Below are positions 1 to 7,260 of a stretch of 64,000 nt of DNA, piece after piece. A model generated the notes under the pieces. The model saw nothing but the letters and a program-made list of their open reading frames with translations. It was not told the origin of the DNA and did not search any database. This DNA is from an uncultured Comamonas sp. (GTDB lineage Bacteria > Pseudomonadota > Gammaproteobacteria > Burkholderiales > Burkholderiaceae_C). The stretch spans positions 1 through 64,000 of the forward strand of contig CAMZGS010000013.1 of the NCBI GenBank assembly GCA_947306475.1, in the 5' to 3' direction. Numbering within the stretch: position 1 is the first letter of the stretch; every line of letters begins with the position of its first letter. Made by a program: the position numbers and the translations under genes.

Positions 1-136
1 GGTTGTTGGACAGCACACCCTGGGGGTTCATGATGAAGTGCTGCTGCCGGGCGTCGTGGGTCGTGCCGGTGTTGCGGATCAGGAAGTCGTAGTGGCCGTA
101 AATCAGGGCAAGTGCCTGATTGATCTGGTGGCGCAT
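1..136 (-). CDS. Phage protein, partial (runs off left edge)
   Basis: The first 45 codons of a leftward gene are visible and read MRHQINQALALIYGH... without a stop. Its ATG overlaps the TGA of the upstream gene (TGATG), so the two are translationally coupled. I do not recognise the family. Its position after tail-fibre-like genes suggests a virion or tail-associated phage protein; that is inference from context only. Confidence 0.6.
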   Translation of the reverse strand, partial: MRHQINQALALIYGHYDFLIRNTGTTHDARQQHFIMNPQGVLSNN

Positions 137-537
137 CAGAACCCCCCGCCAAGGAAGAATCCGAACCACTGCCCGTCGGCATTGGGCGAGAGGAACTCAA
201 ACAGGTCAATGTGCCCCTGCGTGTAAGAAAGCACAGGCGGCACGCCGTAGGGCCAGCGCACGTTGCTGGGCCACGTCACCTTGTTGGCCCCCGTGCCCTG
301 CACCAAGGCCAGCCTGAAAGATTGGCAAGGCGCCTGAACGGCCAGCGTGCAAGCAGGTGCCGTCAGCGTCAGCACGACGATACTGGGGCTAGTCACCTCG
401 ACAACATAGTCCCAACTGGCGGCCTCGATGACGGTGAACAGCACTGCATCTTGCTTACCCGTCCGAAGTCCCTTGATGTCCGCACCGATTTCCTGCGCCA
501 GGGCGGCGATGCTGGCCGATAGGCTCTCGCCCTCCAT
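136..537 (-). CDS. Tail-fibre-like phage protein
   Basis: This 133-residue protein begins with a segment SIAALAQEIGADIKGL that closely resembles the start of the next gene upstream (RIVALAQAMGADVKAL). That shared segment is typical of phage tail-fibre or tail-associated proteins. The rest is beta-rich and aromatic, ending in a Gly/Phe-rich tail (FGFFLGGGF). It starts 2 nt after the stop of the 177-residue gene and overlaps the next gene, so it belongs to one leftward late operon. The role as a host-contact or fibre component is inferred. Confidence 0.6.
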   Translation of the reverse strand: MEGESLSASIAALAQEIGADIKGLRTGKQDAVLFTVIEAASWDYVVEVTSPSIVVLTLTAPACTLAVQAPCQSFRLALVQGTGANKVTWPSNVRWPYGVPPVLSYTQGHIDLFEFLSPNADGQWFGFFLGGGF

Positions 538-539
538 GC

Positions 540-1073
540 TTACTCCTTCGCCGTGTTGTAGTCGGCCACGAAATCACGGTCGTAAGCCCCCAGCCCCGCA
601 ATCAGTCCAGACACTTCTGCTGCCGCAGCTGCGCCGATGTTTTCGCGCGCCTGGGTCTGCTGCTGGGTGGTCAGCACCTGGGCCGCGTCAAAGCGCACAC
701 GGTTGGCGATTTCACCCGCGATTGTGGTGGCAAAAGACGGATCATTGCCCAGGGCTGCAGCCAGCTCGTTCAGGGTGTCCAGCGCGGCACCCGCACCATC
801 GACCAGCTCATCTTTGACGGCAGCCTTGGCCGCCTCGATGCTGTCCAGGATCTTGGCTGCGCTCCAGGTTACCCCGGTATTGCCAGCTCCTGCGTTGTCA
901 TCGATGGCAGCACCAGCACTGCCAATCAGCGTCAGCAGCTCGTTGATAGCGGCCACCAAGCTGGTCTTGGTGGTGGTGTTCAGCGCAGACAGACTGCCTT
1001 GTGCCGTAGTCAGGGCTTTTACGTCGGCACCCATGGCCTGGGCCAGCGCGACGATGCGGGTTTCGAGAGACAT
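540..1073 (-). CDS. Phage tail fibre protein
   Basis: This 177-residue protein has an N-terminal motif (LETRIVALAQAMGADVKAL, then TTTKTSLVAAINEL) that recurs in many phage tail-fibre proteins. It continues with low-complexity Ala-rich helical sequence and ends NIGAAAAAEVSGL..., a pattern seen in fibre shafts. No enzymatic motif is visible. It lies between a collagen-like gene and a second fibre-like gene on the same strand. The assignment is by motif recall and context, so the exact part of the tail is unknown. Confidence 0.65.
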   Translation of the reverse strand: MSLETRIVALAQAMGADVKALTTAQGSLSALNTTTKTSLVAAINELLTLIGSAGAAIDDNAGAGNTGVTWSAAKILDSIEAAKAAVKDELVDGAGAALDTLNELAAALGNDPSFATTIAGEIANRVRFDAAQVLTTQQQTQARENIGAAAAAEVSGLIAGLGAYDRDFVADYNTAKE

Positions 1074-1097
1074 GATTTTTCCTTTCTGGTGGGGTGG

Positions 1098-1445
1098 TCA
1101 GGCCTTGGCCAGGATGTAGTAAGCGAGGGGATCAACGCTGCCCAGACCCAGATTGGCTTGGGCTTGTACTTGAGTGGCAGGGTCTGTGGCCAGCTCTGAC
1201 AGAGCATTGCTGACCAGTAGCGCGCCTGCAGCGTCCCCGATGGGGCCGGGCGGGCCGGTTTCGCCGCGTGGGCCAGGTGGTCCTGGTGGGCCTTGCATCG
1301 CTTGCTCCACAACCACCTGCTCTGATGCCTGCTGATGCACCACCACAGGAGGGCCGCACTGTGGGAGCACCACCACACTGCCAGCGATGCCCTGCACAGT
1401 GGCTTGCACCGATGCCTGCAGCGGCACAACGACAACACCAGTCAT
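1098..1445 (-). CDS. Collagen-like phage structural protein
   Basis: The protein has 115 residues. About residues 50-72 form a short run of Gly-X-Y triplets (GPPGPPGPRGETGPPGPIG), the hallmark of collagen-like triple helices that occur in phage fibre shafts. The N-terminus is Val/Gln-rich and the C-terminus (QAQANLGLGSVDPLAYYILAKA) resembles fibre trimer ends. Its ATG overlaps the stop of the upstream gene by 4 nt, so translation is coupled. A trimeric fibre or tail-tip role is inferred. Confidence 0.65.
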   Translation of the reverse strand: MTGVVVVPLQASVQATVQGIAGSVVVLPQCGPPVVVHQQASEQVVVEQAMQGPPGPPGPRGETGPPGPIGDAAGALLVSNALSELATDPATQVQAQANLGLGSVDPLAYYILAKA

Positions 1446-1894
1446 CGCGTCACCTCGGGCGAAAGCGTAAAGCGCACCTCGTACTCGCGGCGCACTGTGC
1501 CGTCTGGGTAGGTCACTTCAAGGTGGCCTATGGCGCGCGCCCACTGGCCAGGGCCATCGCCCCATGGCAGGGCCGCCGTCTGCTCTGCGCTCAGGTTTAG
1601 GGCCGTCCAGCCATCGCTACCCAGCTCAATAAGCCCTTGCTCGGGTGTTGGCGTGGTGGAGAACTCCAGCAGCACCTCGGGCGCCTGCACCTCGGCGCGC
1701 AGCTGCATGCGGGCCGTGCAGCCGGTGTAATCGACCGGCACAAAGTCCGCAGGCGCTGCGGCCTGCCCGGTGTCAGAGCGCACCAGCTGGCCACCCTGCA
1801 GCTTCACGGCATAGGGGTAAGCGCCACGGCGCCAGGCCGCGCGGTACGTGGCGCCCTGCTGGATGGTGGTGGAAATTTTGGCTGTATCACTCAT
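1442..1894 (-). CDS. Conserved phage late protein (beta-rich)
   Basis: A 150-residue protein starting at MSDTAKISTT; the ORF track extends 56 codons further upstream into the preceding gene, which is unlikely. Phrases such as YTGCTARMQLRAEV, LLEFSTTPT and RFTLSPEVTR match a family of phage proteins commonly found just before fibre genes and predicted to be beta-sandwich. No catalytic motif is seen. It starts 31 nt after the terminase-like gene and overlaps the collagen-like gene. Function is not known. Confidence 0.6.
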   Translation of the reverse strand: MSDTAKISTTIQQGATYRAAWRRGAYPYAVKLQGGQLVRSDTGQAAAPADFVPVDYTGCTARMQLRAEVQAPEVLLEFSTTPTPEQGLIELGSDGWTALNLSAEQTAALPWGDGPGQWARAIGHLEVTYPDGTVRREYEVRFTLSPEVTR

Positions 1895-1925
1895 GCCTGC
1901 AGTGTCCGCAGATGCAACGCTTGGA

Positions 1926-2624
1926 TCAAACCCTATACGGGGGACGCAATGCCTGGGCAAGTAGCAGCAGGTCTTTGGTGCTGAGCGCTTCGACGCCTTT
2001 TTTGTCGTCGTCCGCGCCCTTGGCGTCCATGCCGAAAGCCTGACGCTCCATGTCCACAGCAATGCGCAGCGTCTCTGCTAGCGTCTTCGCCGTCTTGGCG
2101 CGCTCGGGCAAGCTGATGATCTTTCGGTACAGGTCGTTGAGCTTGTCTTGGCCGTTCTCGTCTGGATTGCGTAGCATGTCGCCCAAGTCGGCCAGCAGAG
2201 CTGCATTCTCTGGACCTACCTGCGCTTCCAGCTCCTGCATCAGGCTTTCCACGATGGCTTGCTTACGCTGGATCAGCTTCCTCTGCGCCAGCTGAACATC
2301 TGCAATCGCCCTGGCATTTGCATCCACAAGTACGCGCTCGGAAACAGAGGATTCCTTGCGTACCAAGTTGCGTACCGCCTCATTGCGTACCAGCTGATCT
2401 GCCTTTTCCTGGATGCGCTCGGACAGATCGCGTGTCCAGTCATCACGCTTTGCGCGCTTGCGTACGGCGCCTTCAGTGATGCCGTTCTCACCGGCAATCT
2501 GCCGCAGCGTCTTGATGCCCGCCCGATAGTCCAGCTCAATGCGCTCCCAGTCCACCGCCTTGGTGCCGGGAGCCTTGCCCCCTGGGGCCGGGGGCGATGG
2601 AGGGGTTTGTGGTTTCTGAGTCAT
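1926..2624 (-). CDS. Terminase small subunit-like DNA-packaging protein
   Basis: 232 residues. After a Pro-rich N-terminus, residues about 25-60 form a helix-turn-helix (LRQIAGENGITEGAVRKRAKRDDWT) typical of terminase small subunits that recognise the packaging site. A long helical region follows. The small subunit would bind pac/cos DNA and regulate the large-subunit ATPase/nuclease. No large subunit follows within the window; instead late and fibre genes do, which is unusual. It could alternatively be a related HTH phage protein. Confidence 0.55.
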   Translation of the reverse strand: MTQKPQTPPSPPAPGGKAPGTKAVDWERIELDYRAGIKTLRQIAGENGITEGAVRKRAKRDDWTRDLSERIQEKADQLVRNEAVRNLVRKESSVSERVLVDANARAIADVQLAQRKLIQRKQAIVESLMQELEAQVGPENAALLADLGDMLRNPDENGQDKLNDLYRKIISLPERAKTAKTLAETLRIAVDMERQAFGMDAKGADDDKKGVEALSTKDLLLLAQALRPPYRV

Positions 2625-2711
2625 TGCCCCGGAGTGTTCCGGGGATACTTTCTAGGCGCTAACCCCAGGCGGGTGACGCGCCCCACCCTCAAGCCCTATG
2701 CTGGGGGCGCA

Positions 2712-2734
2712 TAAAAAAACCGCCCGAGGGCGGT
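2712..2734 (-). terminator. Rho-independent terminator (leftward)
   Basis: On the minus strand CCGCCC-tc-GGGCGG is followed by seven T. It lies just after the stop of the 85-residue leftward gene and before the late genes. The same stem sequence recurs in the + strand terminator at 5277. Confidence 0.8.
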
Positions 2735-2760
2735 GTTGTTGGTTGGTGAAGGGGCTCAGG

Positions 2761-3018
2761 TCACCACTCAGGTAAGCCCAGTCTTTCCCCTTCGGCATCC
2801 CATTTTGCTTGCAGCGCAAGCTGTTCAGGTGTGAAGTCTTTGCTTCCGCGCCCGATGCCACGCTGGCCCAGGCGGAATGCGGGCTCATCTCCGGCCCACG
2901 TAGGGACTATATCTGCGGGGCCATATGCGCGGCCCTCGTACACAAGGACCGGCTGGCCGTAGGACGAAGCGCTGTGCTCATCCGTGAGGATGCCGTCATA
3001 AAGTTCAATGGTTGCCAT
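2761..3018 (-). CDS. Small phage protein, unknown function
   Basis: 85 residues from MATIELYDG; this start is chosen over the upstream in-frame ATG because AGGAGAG lies 7 nt before it. The sequence is acidic and soluble (VLVYEGRAYGPADIVPTWAGDEPAFRLGQRG). I do not recognise the family. A sigma-70-like promoter (TTGCGC-17-CATAAT) covered by an operator-like dyad lies about 60 nt upstream, and a terminator follows it, so it forms a single-gene unit. Confidence 0.6.
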   Translation of the reverse strand: MATIELYDGILTDEHSASSYGQPVLVYEGRAYGPADIVPTWAGDEPAFRLGQRGIGRGSKDFTPEQLALQAKWDAEGERLGLPEW

Positions 3019-3074
3019 GATTCTCTCCTGCCTGAATCCCCGGTTCCGCCGGGTCGGTGTGCTGTACATGGGCT

Positions 3075-3096
3075 CTATTATGTAGCCACAAAATAA
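3075..3096 (-). promoter_or_regulatory. Operator-like dyad copy 1 over leftward promoter
   Basis: On the minus strand this reads TTATTT-N10-TAATAG with a core GGCTACA. It covers the spacer and -10 of a promoter whose -35 is TTGCGC (3100-3105) and -10 is CATAAT (3077-3082), with a 17-bp spacer. The promoter points at the 85-residue gene at 3018. Copies 2 and 3 share the same 6-10-6 layout. Confidence 0.6.
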
Positions 3097-3150
3097 GCAG
3101 CGCAACAGATTCCAGACCTACTTGCACGGTTATTTCGTGCGCAGCTCGAA

Positions 3151-3342
3151 CTAAAGCCGCTGATCTATCTGCTCACGCAGCCACGCCGATGCGTTTGGCA
3201 GCTTCTTGAGCTTTTCGTATTGCGCAGCAGTTACGCGCACTTTCACAATGAAGGTTTCTGGCGCCAGTGGCTTGCGGCCAGCCCCTGGCGCGCGCTTGCG
3301 CCGCTCTTGTGGCGCTGGTTTGGGTGGTGTTGCTTGAGTCAT
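3151..3342 (-). CDS. Small ribbon-helix-helix-like protein
   Basis: 63 residues: a basic N-terminus (PQERRKRAPGAGRKP) followed by FIVKVRVTAAQYEKLKKLPNASAWLREQID, which looks like the strand-helix-helix of Arc/CopG-type repressors. No Shine-Dalgarno is visible. A TACAAT -10 sits only 6 nt before the ATG, so the mRNA may be leaderless. Operator-like copy 3 covers the spacer and -35 region of that promoter, suggesting autoregulation. It is a candidate regulator of the three dyads here; binding is inference. Confidence 0.55.
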   Translation of the reverse strand: MTQATPPKPAPQERRKRAPGAGRKPLAPETFIVKVRVTAAQYEKLKKLPNASAWLREQIDQRL

Positions 3343-3355
3343 GCAGACATTGTAT

Positions 3356-3377
3356 TTATTTCAGGCCCACAAAATAA
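3356..3377 (+). promoter_or_regulatory. Operator-like dyad copy 3
   Basis: TTATTT-N10-AAATAA with core GGCCCACA. The 6-bp arms form a perfect inverted repeat. It sits 14 nt upstream of the 63-residue gene, next to its TACAAT -10 (3349-3354). Confidence 0.55.
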
Positions 3378-3410
3378 CCAAGTAAAAAGTACGGGTTCTC
3401 TAAAAAATGC

Positions 3411-3441
3411 TTGCGTTGTTTATTTCAGGGCCACACAATAG
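3411..3441 (+). promoter_or_regulatory. Rightward promoter with operator-like dyad copy 2
   Basis: -35 TTGCGT (3411-3416), 17-bp spacer, -10 CACAAT (3434-3439). The dyad TTATTT-N10-CAATAG (3420-3441) covers the spacer and -10 exactly as copy 1 does in the leftward promoter. It drives the 3475 gene. Confidence 0.55.
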
Positions 3442-3474
3442 AGCCATCAACAACCAACCACCAAGGAGAGCACC

Positions 3475-4425
3475 ATGACCACAGCACAACAATTCCAAAC
3501 CACCATCATCGAATCCGATTTCGATGGCATCGCGCCCGTGTATCAGCACTACGCTGGCCAACACCAGCCCCAACTAGCCTACATCCGTATGGATGAGGAT
3601 GGCCAAATCGACACTTGGGTAAACGGTGAAATCGGCAACGCTGTGCCAGCTTCGGTCTGGCATAACCGCACGCTGACTTGGCGCGTGCCCGCCGACGCTC
3701 GGGGCGAAGCCCTGCTGGCCTTTGTCAAAGACCACCAGCGACTGTTTGAGCGCGTTTGGCAGGGCCACAAAGTAGAGTGGAATGGAAACAACTGGGTTGG
3801 AAAGCTGACCGAAGACGCAAAAGCCGCTTACGAAGAAATCGAGGCGGCATGCAGCGACATCGAGACGATTGATGTGATCTGCATGCAAGACTGGTTGCGC
3901 GCTGGTCGCAACAACCACTTCACGGACTTCTGGGACGGCGAGTACACGCTGGACGAAGCGGCCAGCAAAGCCGAAGACGATGCACGCGAAGCCCTGAGCG
4001 AGGGTGTGTGGGTGAAAGACCCCCAGTCCGCACGAAGCGAGCTGCTGGAGTGGGCTGCAGACGAGTTCCGCAACCACCCGGAGCGCCTTTCTGCCCGCCA
4101 TTTCGAGGCGCTTATCGACGAGTGTGAAATCAGCTTCGAGGAGGCTGTAGAGGTAATCAACGACGAAGAGTTGGACATCTCTCTGCGCAGAGAGATAAAT
4201 GATGCTGGCGCGCAGGAAATCTTGGCGTTCCTGCAGGCCAGCCACAAGCGCGGCGCCGCGCTGGGCGATAAAGAGCTGGCGGCCTGGGTTGCTGACGCCG
4301 ACTTTCAGCTAGCGGAGGGGAACACCCCCTCTATTGAGGTGAGGGCTGCAGATAGTGTGCATGGGCACGCATGCACATACACAGTGAGCGATGCAGGCGT
4401 GTCCGTGCGCGCCACACAACTCTAA
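3475..4425 (+). CDS. Phage/plasmid-type acidic protein, unknown
   Basis: 316 residues, strongly acidic, with a good ribosome-binding site (AAGGAGAG) before the ATG. Residues about 90-230 are helical and rich in Asp/Glu/Trp (WDGEYTLDEAASKAEDDAREAL). No nucleotide-binding or catalytic motif is visible, and I do not recognise the family. It is the first of three co-directional genes behind the operator-covered promoter, ending at the 5277 terminator. Its acidity would fit a DNA-mimic or anti-host role, but that is speculation. Confidence 0.6.
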   Translation: MTTAQQFQTTIIESDFDGIAPVYQHYAGQHQPQLAYIRMDEDGQIDTWVNGEIGNAVPASVWHNRTLTWRVPADARGEALLAFVKDHQRLFERVWQGHKVEWNGNNWVGKLTEDAKAAYEEIEAACSDIETIDVICMQDWLRAGRNNHFTDFWDGEYTLDEAASKAEDDAREALSEGVWVKDPQSARSELLEWAADEFRNHPERLSARHFEALIDECEISFEEAVEVINDEELDISLRREINDAGAQEILAFLQASHKRGAALGDKELAAWVADADFQLAEGNTPSIEVRAADSVHGHACTYTVSDAGVSVRATQL

Positions 4426-4484
4426 CCACCCATCGTCACACCGCGCCCCACGGGGCGCACACAAACCAGAAAAAGGAACAAACC

Positions 4485-4880
4485 ATGAGCGCAATCACTG
4501 AGCTTTACGCCCCCGCGGGCCGTCATTTCGCCCGACTGGAGCTGGCAGACCGCCAGCGTTATGAGGCGTGGCTGCTGGAATGCGGCGCACAGAAGGTGGC
4601 CGAAGAAGTGGCGGCAGAGCGCGGCCACGAGGGGCTGGCAGCAGAGTACTTTGAGGCCGGATTCAATGGCTGCAACGCCGCGGTCGTGAACCCTCGCAAG
4701 GATGGCCTGGAGCCGGTGTTCCGCGAGGGCCGCCGCGCTAAAGCCGAGAAAGGCATGGCCCAGCGGATCCGCGCTGCTGCGGCTGAACTGCGAGCCCAAG
4801 AGGGCTACAGCCTGGACGACTGGCTGGAGATTGCATATCCTTGCAGCCCAGTGCCATGGCGCTCTGCATTCGGTGGGTGA
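4485..4880 (+). CDS. Phage protein, unknown
   Basis: 131 residues from MSAITELYAPAGRHFARLELADRQRYEAWLLECG. The start is preceded by AAAAGGAAC and lies 59 nt after the previous gene; the longer track ORF begins inside that gene. The sequence is helical and soluble, with YFEAGFNGCNAAVV in the middle. No known family is recognised. It belongs to the 3475-5258 transcription unit. Confidence 0.55.
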   Translation: MSAITELYAPAGRHFARLELADRQRYEAWLLECGAQKVAEEVAAERGHEGLAAEYFEAGFNGCNAAVVNPRKDGLEPVFREGRRAKAEKGMAQRIRAAAAELRAQEGYSLDDWLEIAYPCSPVPWRSAFGG

Positions 4881-4931
4881 GATTTTTCTGCCGCACAGGC
4901 AGCGTAAAAACAAACACAGGAGAGCACCATC

Positions 4932-5258
4932 ATGAGCGAAATCACCGCATGCAGCGTCAGCAACCCCCAACAAGAAAGCCCAGGGATATGGGCAGTGACA
5001 GTAAGTGTGGACGGAGTGCCGCACAAGCTGCGCTTCGACGTAAAGGAGTCGGTAGTTCAGGGTTTTTATGAAAACCCTGAACTACAGGCACTGCTCCCGA
5101 AAGAAAAGGGCGCGATGTTCAACTTCCAATCGATTGTTGGACGGGCGTATCGCGTCCTGCAGGATCACATAGCACCAGCGGGAGCGCCTGCCTATTCATT
5201 TAGCTATCGGCTGGCAACGGGAATTATCCGCAGGCAAGTTGAAGAATCAGCCGCCTAG
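4932..5258 (+). CDS. Phage protein, unknown
   Basis: 108 residues from MSEITACSVS, preceded by ACAGGAGAG. The N-terminal half looks like a beta-sheet (GIWAVTVSVDGVPHKLRFDV) and the C-terminal half is mixed. No motif is recognised. It is the last gene before a strong + strand terminator. Confidence 0.55.
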   Translation: MSEITACSVSNPQQESPGIWAVTVSVDGVPHKLRFDVKESVVQGFYENPELQALLPKEKGAMFNFQSIVGRAYRVLQDHIAPAGAPAYSFSYRLATGIIRRQVEESAA

Positions 5259-5276
5259 CACCACCGCGCCACAACA

Positions 5277-5298
5277 CCGCCCTCGGGCGGTTTTTTTT
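5277..5298 (+). terminator. Rho-independent terminator
   Basis: CCGCCC-tc-GGGCGG followed by eight T, 20 nt after the stop of the 4932 gene. Confidence 0.85.
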
Positions 5299-5319
5299 GG
5301 CCCCGGCGCGTGACCTTGC

Positions 5320-5850
5320 TTACAACAATGCCCCCTGCACAGACGCCTCGGCCACCTTCAGCTTCAATTGCTGATTCTCAGCCTCCAACTCTGCCAGCCG
5401 CTGGCTCAGCTCCCGCTTGGCTGCTTTCAGCTCCAGCATCAGATCCTGCGACACCAGGCCAAACTGGTACTTCAGCTCCAGCATGGCCACCAGGGAATAG
5501 CTACCGCTCAGCCGCTCGGCAATCTTGCGTGCCACACGCGGGTCTTCCACCACCAGCTTGCCGCAGTTTTCCACTTCGATGACCAAGGAGCCATCATCCA
5601 AGTCAGAAAAGTGTACGGTCTGCATCTTGCCCACGCCCTTTACCAGCTCATACACGCCTGGGCGCACACGGCGTAGCGTGCCCTCCTCGTCCACCATGCG
5701 GCTGACGTGATCGTCAATGATGTGGTACGACAGGCCCGTGGTCGCCTGTAAATTCTCTCGTGTGATGAGATGCTCCAAGCTGGTCAGCTCCTGAATGGCA
5801 TCCAGGACGCGCTGGCGGCTTGTGCGGTTGTCTTTTGTCTGCGTCGTCAT
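5320..5850 (-). CDS. Winged-helix/coiled-coil phage protein
   Basis: 176 residues from MTTQTKDNRTSRQ, chosen because GGAG lies upstream and the longer ORF runs into the nuclease gene. Residues about 10-75 look like a winged helix (RVLDAIQELTSLEHLITRENLQATTGLSYHIIDDHVSRM followed by GTLRRVRPGVYEL). The C-terminal 60 residues form a heptad coiled coil (ELKAAKRELSQRLAELEAENQQLKLKV). It is the last gene of the leftward early operon. A DNA-binding regulatory or replication-accessory role is inferred. Confidence 0.6.
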   Translation of the reverse strand: MTTQTKDNRTSRQRVLDAIQELTSLEHLITRENLQATTGLSYHIIDDHVSRMVDEEGTLRRVRPGVYELVKGVGKMQTVHFSDLDDGSLVIEVENCGKLVVEDPRVARKIAERLSGSYSLVAMLELKYQFGLVSQDLMLELKAAKRELSQRLAELEAENQQLKLKVAEASVQGALL

Positions 5851-5930
5851 GTGATGTGCATCTCCGGTAAACTGCTGCTTGTCCAGAGCACAGCTCGGCG
5901 GGAGGCTCACTTTTGTGGGCCTTTTGCTTT

Positions 5931-6191
5931 TCAGTGGGCAGAAAGGCGCTTGAGGGTCACGTTCAGCGCATCGATTTCGTCCATCTTCTTGATCCGCCAC
6001 ATGGCACGGCCACCGTGCCAGCCGTTGTGGTCACCACGGTGGCAGCTCTCGCACAAGGCCACGCAGGTGTACTGCAACCCCTGCTTGACGTGATGTGCCT
6101 CACTGGGGCCGGGCGCATCGCACACGCTGCACGGCAAAGCCTTGACCTTGGCCAAGTGCTCGCGCTCTTTAGCGCTCAGTCTGTTCAGCAC
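5931..6191 (-). CDS. HNH/Ref-type (RecA-dependent nuclease-like) protein
   Basis: 86 residues with a zinc-binding HNH signature: CSVC, then EAHHV, then CESCHRGDH. The spacing resembles the small phage-P1 Ref / RecA-dependent nuclease family. It would cut DNA at recombination intermediates. The start is GTG, with GGAGGTG upstream, overlapping the rusA stop. Its place beside RusA and NinB supports a recombination function. The protein is shorter than P1 Ref, so it may be a minimal HNH nuclease. Confidence 0.65.
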   Translation of the reverse strand: MLNRLSAKEREHLAKVKALPCSVCDAPGPSEAHHVKQGLQYTCVALCESCHRGDHNGWHGGRAMWRIKKMDEIDALNVTLKRLSAH

Positions 6192-6526
6192 GGCGTCACC
6201 TCCACCAGCACCAGCCCAGCAGGCGCATCGCCTCGCTGAATACTCAAGCTCCAGTGCTTGTCGTCCACGCCCATCACGTCGGCCAGCCCGTCAAGCCCTG
6301 CTTTCATGCGCGCCAGGGCGTTGTCCAGGTCGTAGGCGCGGCGCGTCGGCGCAAAGAACGTCAGCGACAGGTGCAGCTTTTCGGCATCGATGCGCGTCAA
6401 CCCTTGAGATCGCGCCGACACCGCGCAGGCGTGTCGGTAGGCCTTCTTGGCTTTGGCCAGCTTGGCCCAGTGGATGCGCGCGTTGGGCGACAGCTCTTTC
6501 GGCGGCCATGGCAACTCAATCTGCAT
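6185..6526 (-). CDS. rusA: RusA-like Holliday-junction resolvase
   Basis: 113 residues from MQIELPWPPKELSPNAR. GGAGGAGGGG lies 5 nt before this ATG, and the ORF-track start lies on the Shine-Dalgarno itself. The family signature is clear: the N-terminal PPKELSPNAR and the metal-binding block YDLDNALARMKAGLDGL...MGVDDKH. RusA dimers resolve four-way DNA junctions in phage recombination and replication. The ATG overlaps the stop of ninB, and the downstream nuclease start overlaps its own stop, so the three genes are coupled. Confidence 0.85.
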   Translation of the reverse strand: MQIELPWPPKELSPNARIHWAKLAKAKKAYRHACAVSARSQGLTRIDAEKLHLSLTFFAPTRRAYDLDNALARMKAGLDGLADVMGVDDKHWSLSIQRGDAPAGLVLVEVTPC

Positions 6527-6936
6527 CAGCGCCCCTCCTCCCATAGGTCATAAAAAACAACCCCCAGCTCAGAGGCAGCGTAGGCCTCCACCTGGGTGCA
6601 AAAGTCGGAAAACTCGGCGGTGGTCAGCCCCGTACTGCTTTTGCCAATAACAGAGCCGTCCGGCAGCTCTTCCACGCCGATGAACATGCGCTTGAAAAGC
6701 TCGTGCCACGTCTCAGCGCTGTACTGCTTGCCATTGACCACTGCTTGCTGCGCCACCTGGGCCAACACGCCATTGCCCCAGTAGCGTCGGTTCTGGGCAT
6801 TGGTGCGCTTGCGGCGCTTGACCTCCAGCACCCAACGGCCACCGCCCTGCAGCGCCTTGGCCAAAAACGGGAAAAGCTGCCCTTTGATGGCCACCCAGGC
6901 CTGCTGACGGTTGAAGAGCTCAATTTCCAGACGCAT
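6526..6936 (-). CDS. ninB: NinB-like recombination protein
   Basis: 136 residues from MRLEIELFNRQQAW. AGGAGGAGACAG precedes this ATG, so I reject the earlier in-frame start. The stretch WVLEVKRRKRTNAQNRRYWGNGVLAQVAQQ and later STGLTTAEFSDFCTQVEAYAASELGV match NinB (lambda Orf), which binds single-stranded DNA and SSB and helps load recombinases. It overlaps rusA downstream and a tiny membrane-protein gene upstream. Confidence 0.85.
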   Translation of the reverse strand: MRLEIELFNRQQAWVAIKGQLFPFLAKALQGGGRWVLEVKRRKRTNAQNRRYWGNGVLAQVAQQAVVNGKQYSAETWHELFKRMFIGVEELPDGSVIGKSSTGLTTAEFSDFCTQVEAYAASELGVVFYDLWEEGR

Positions 6937-7048
6937 CTGTCTCCTCCTCTTGCGTGCCACAGCGCCACACCAGCGCCATAAGCCCGACGAACACGGTCAA
7001 TGCGGCGCCACCGATGGCACCCAGGGCAACCAGCTGCCAGCCCGTCAC
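6920..7048 (-). CDS. Small membrane protein (GTG start)
   Basis: A 42-residue ORF absent from the track, starting GTG in a GTGA overlap with the preceding gene and preceded by AAAAGGAG. It has one hydrophobic segment (QLVALGAIGGAALTVFVGLMALVW) and a polar acidic tail. It overlaps the ninB start by 17 nt. The good Shine-Dalgarno and the overlap pattern argue that it is translated. Function unknown. Confidence 0.5.
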   Translation of the reverse strand: MTGWQLVALGAIGGAALTVFVGLMALVWRCGTQEEETDASGN

Positions 7049-7260
7049 TTTTCGCTCCTTTTTTCAAACCACTCCACGCGCTTTTGCACATCAGCCGCGG
7101 GCAGCGCGGAAAAGCGCAGGCAGATGCGCGGAAACGTGCCGCTGTGTGTCGTGCTCGGGTTCTTGCCCTGCCCGCAGGCGCCAAAGCCGTACCGGGCCAT
7201 GGCCGGGGCTTCGCGCAGATTCCAGTGGGCGCAGTGGATGCAGGTGATTTCTTTGTTCAT
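7045..7260 (-). CDS. Small Cys-containing phage protein
   Basis: 71 residues from MNKEITCIHCAHWNL; the ATG overlaps the stop of the helicase-loader gene. Cysteines at CIHC, FGACG and ICLRF suggest a zinc-binding fold. Similar small proteins often sit between the replication and ninB genes of phages, but I cannot name this one. Confidence 0.6.
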   Translation of the reverse strand: MNKEITCIHCAHWNLREAPAMARYGFGACGQGKNPSTTHSGTFPRICLRFSALPAADVQKRVEWFEKRSEK

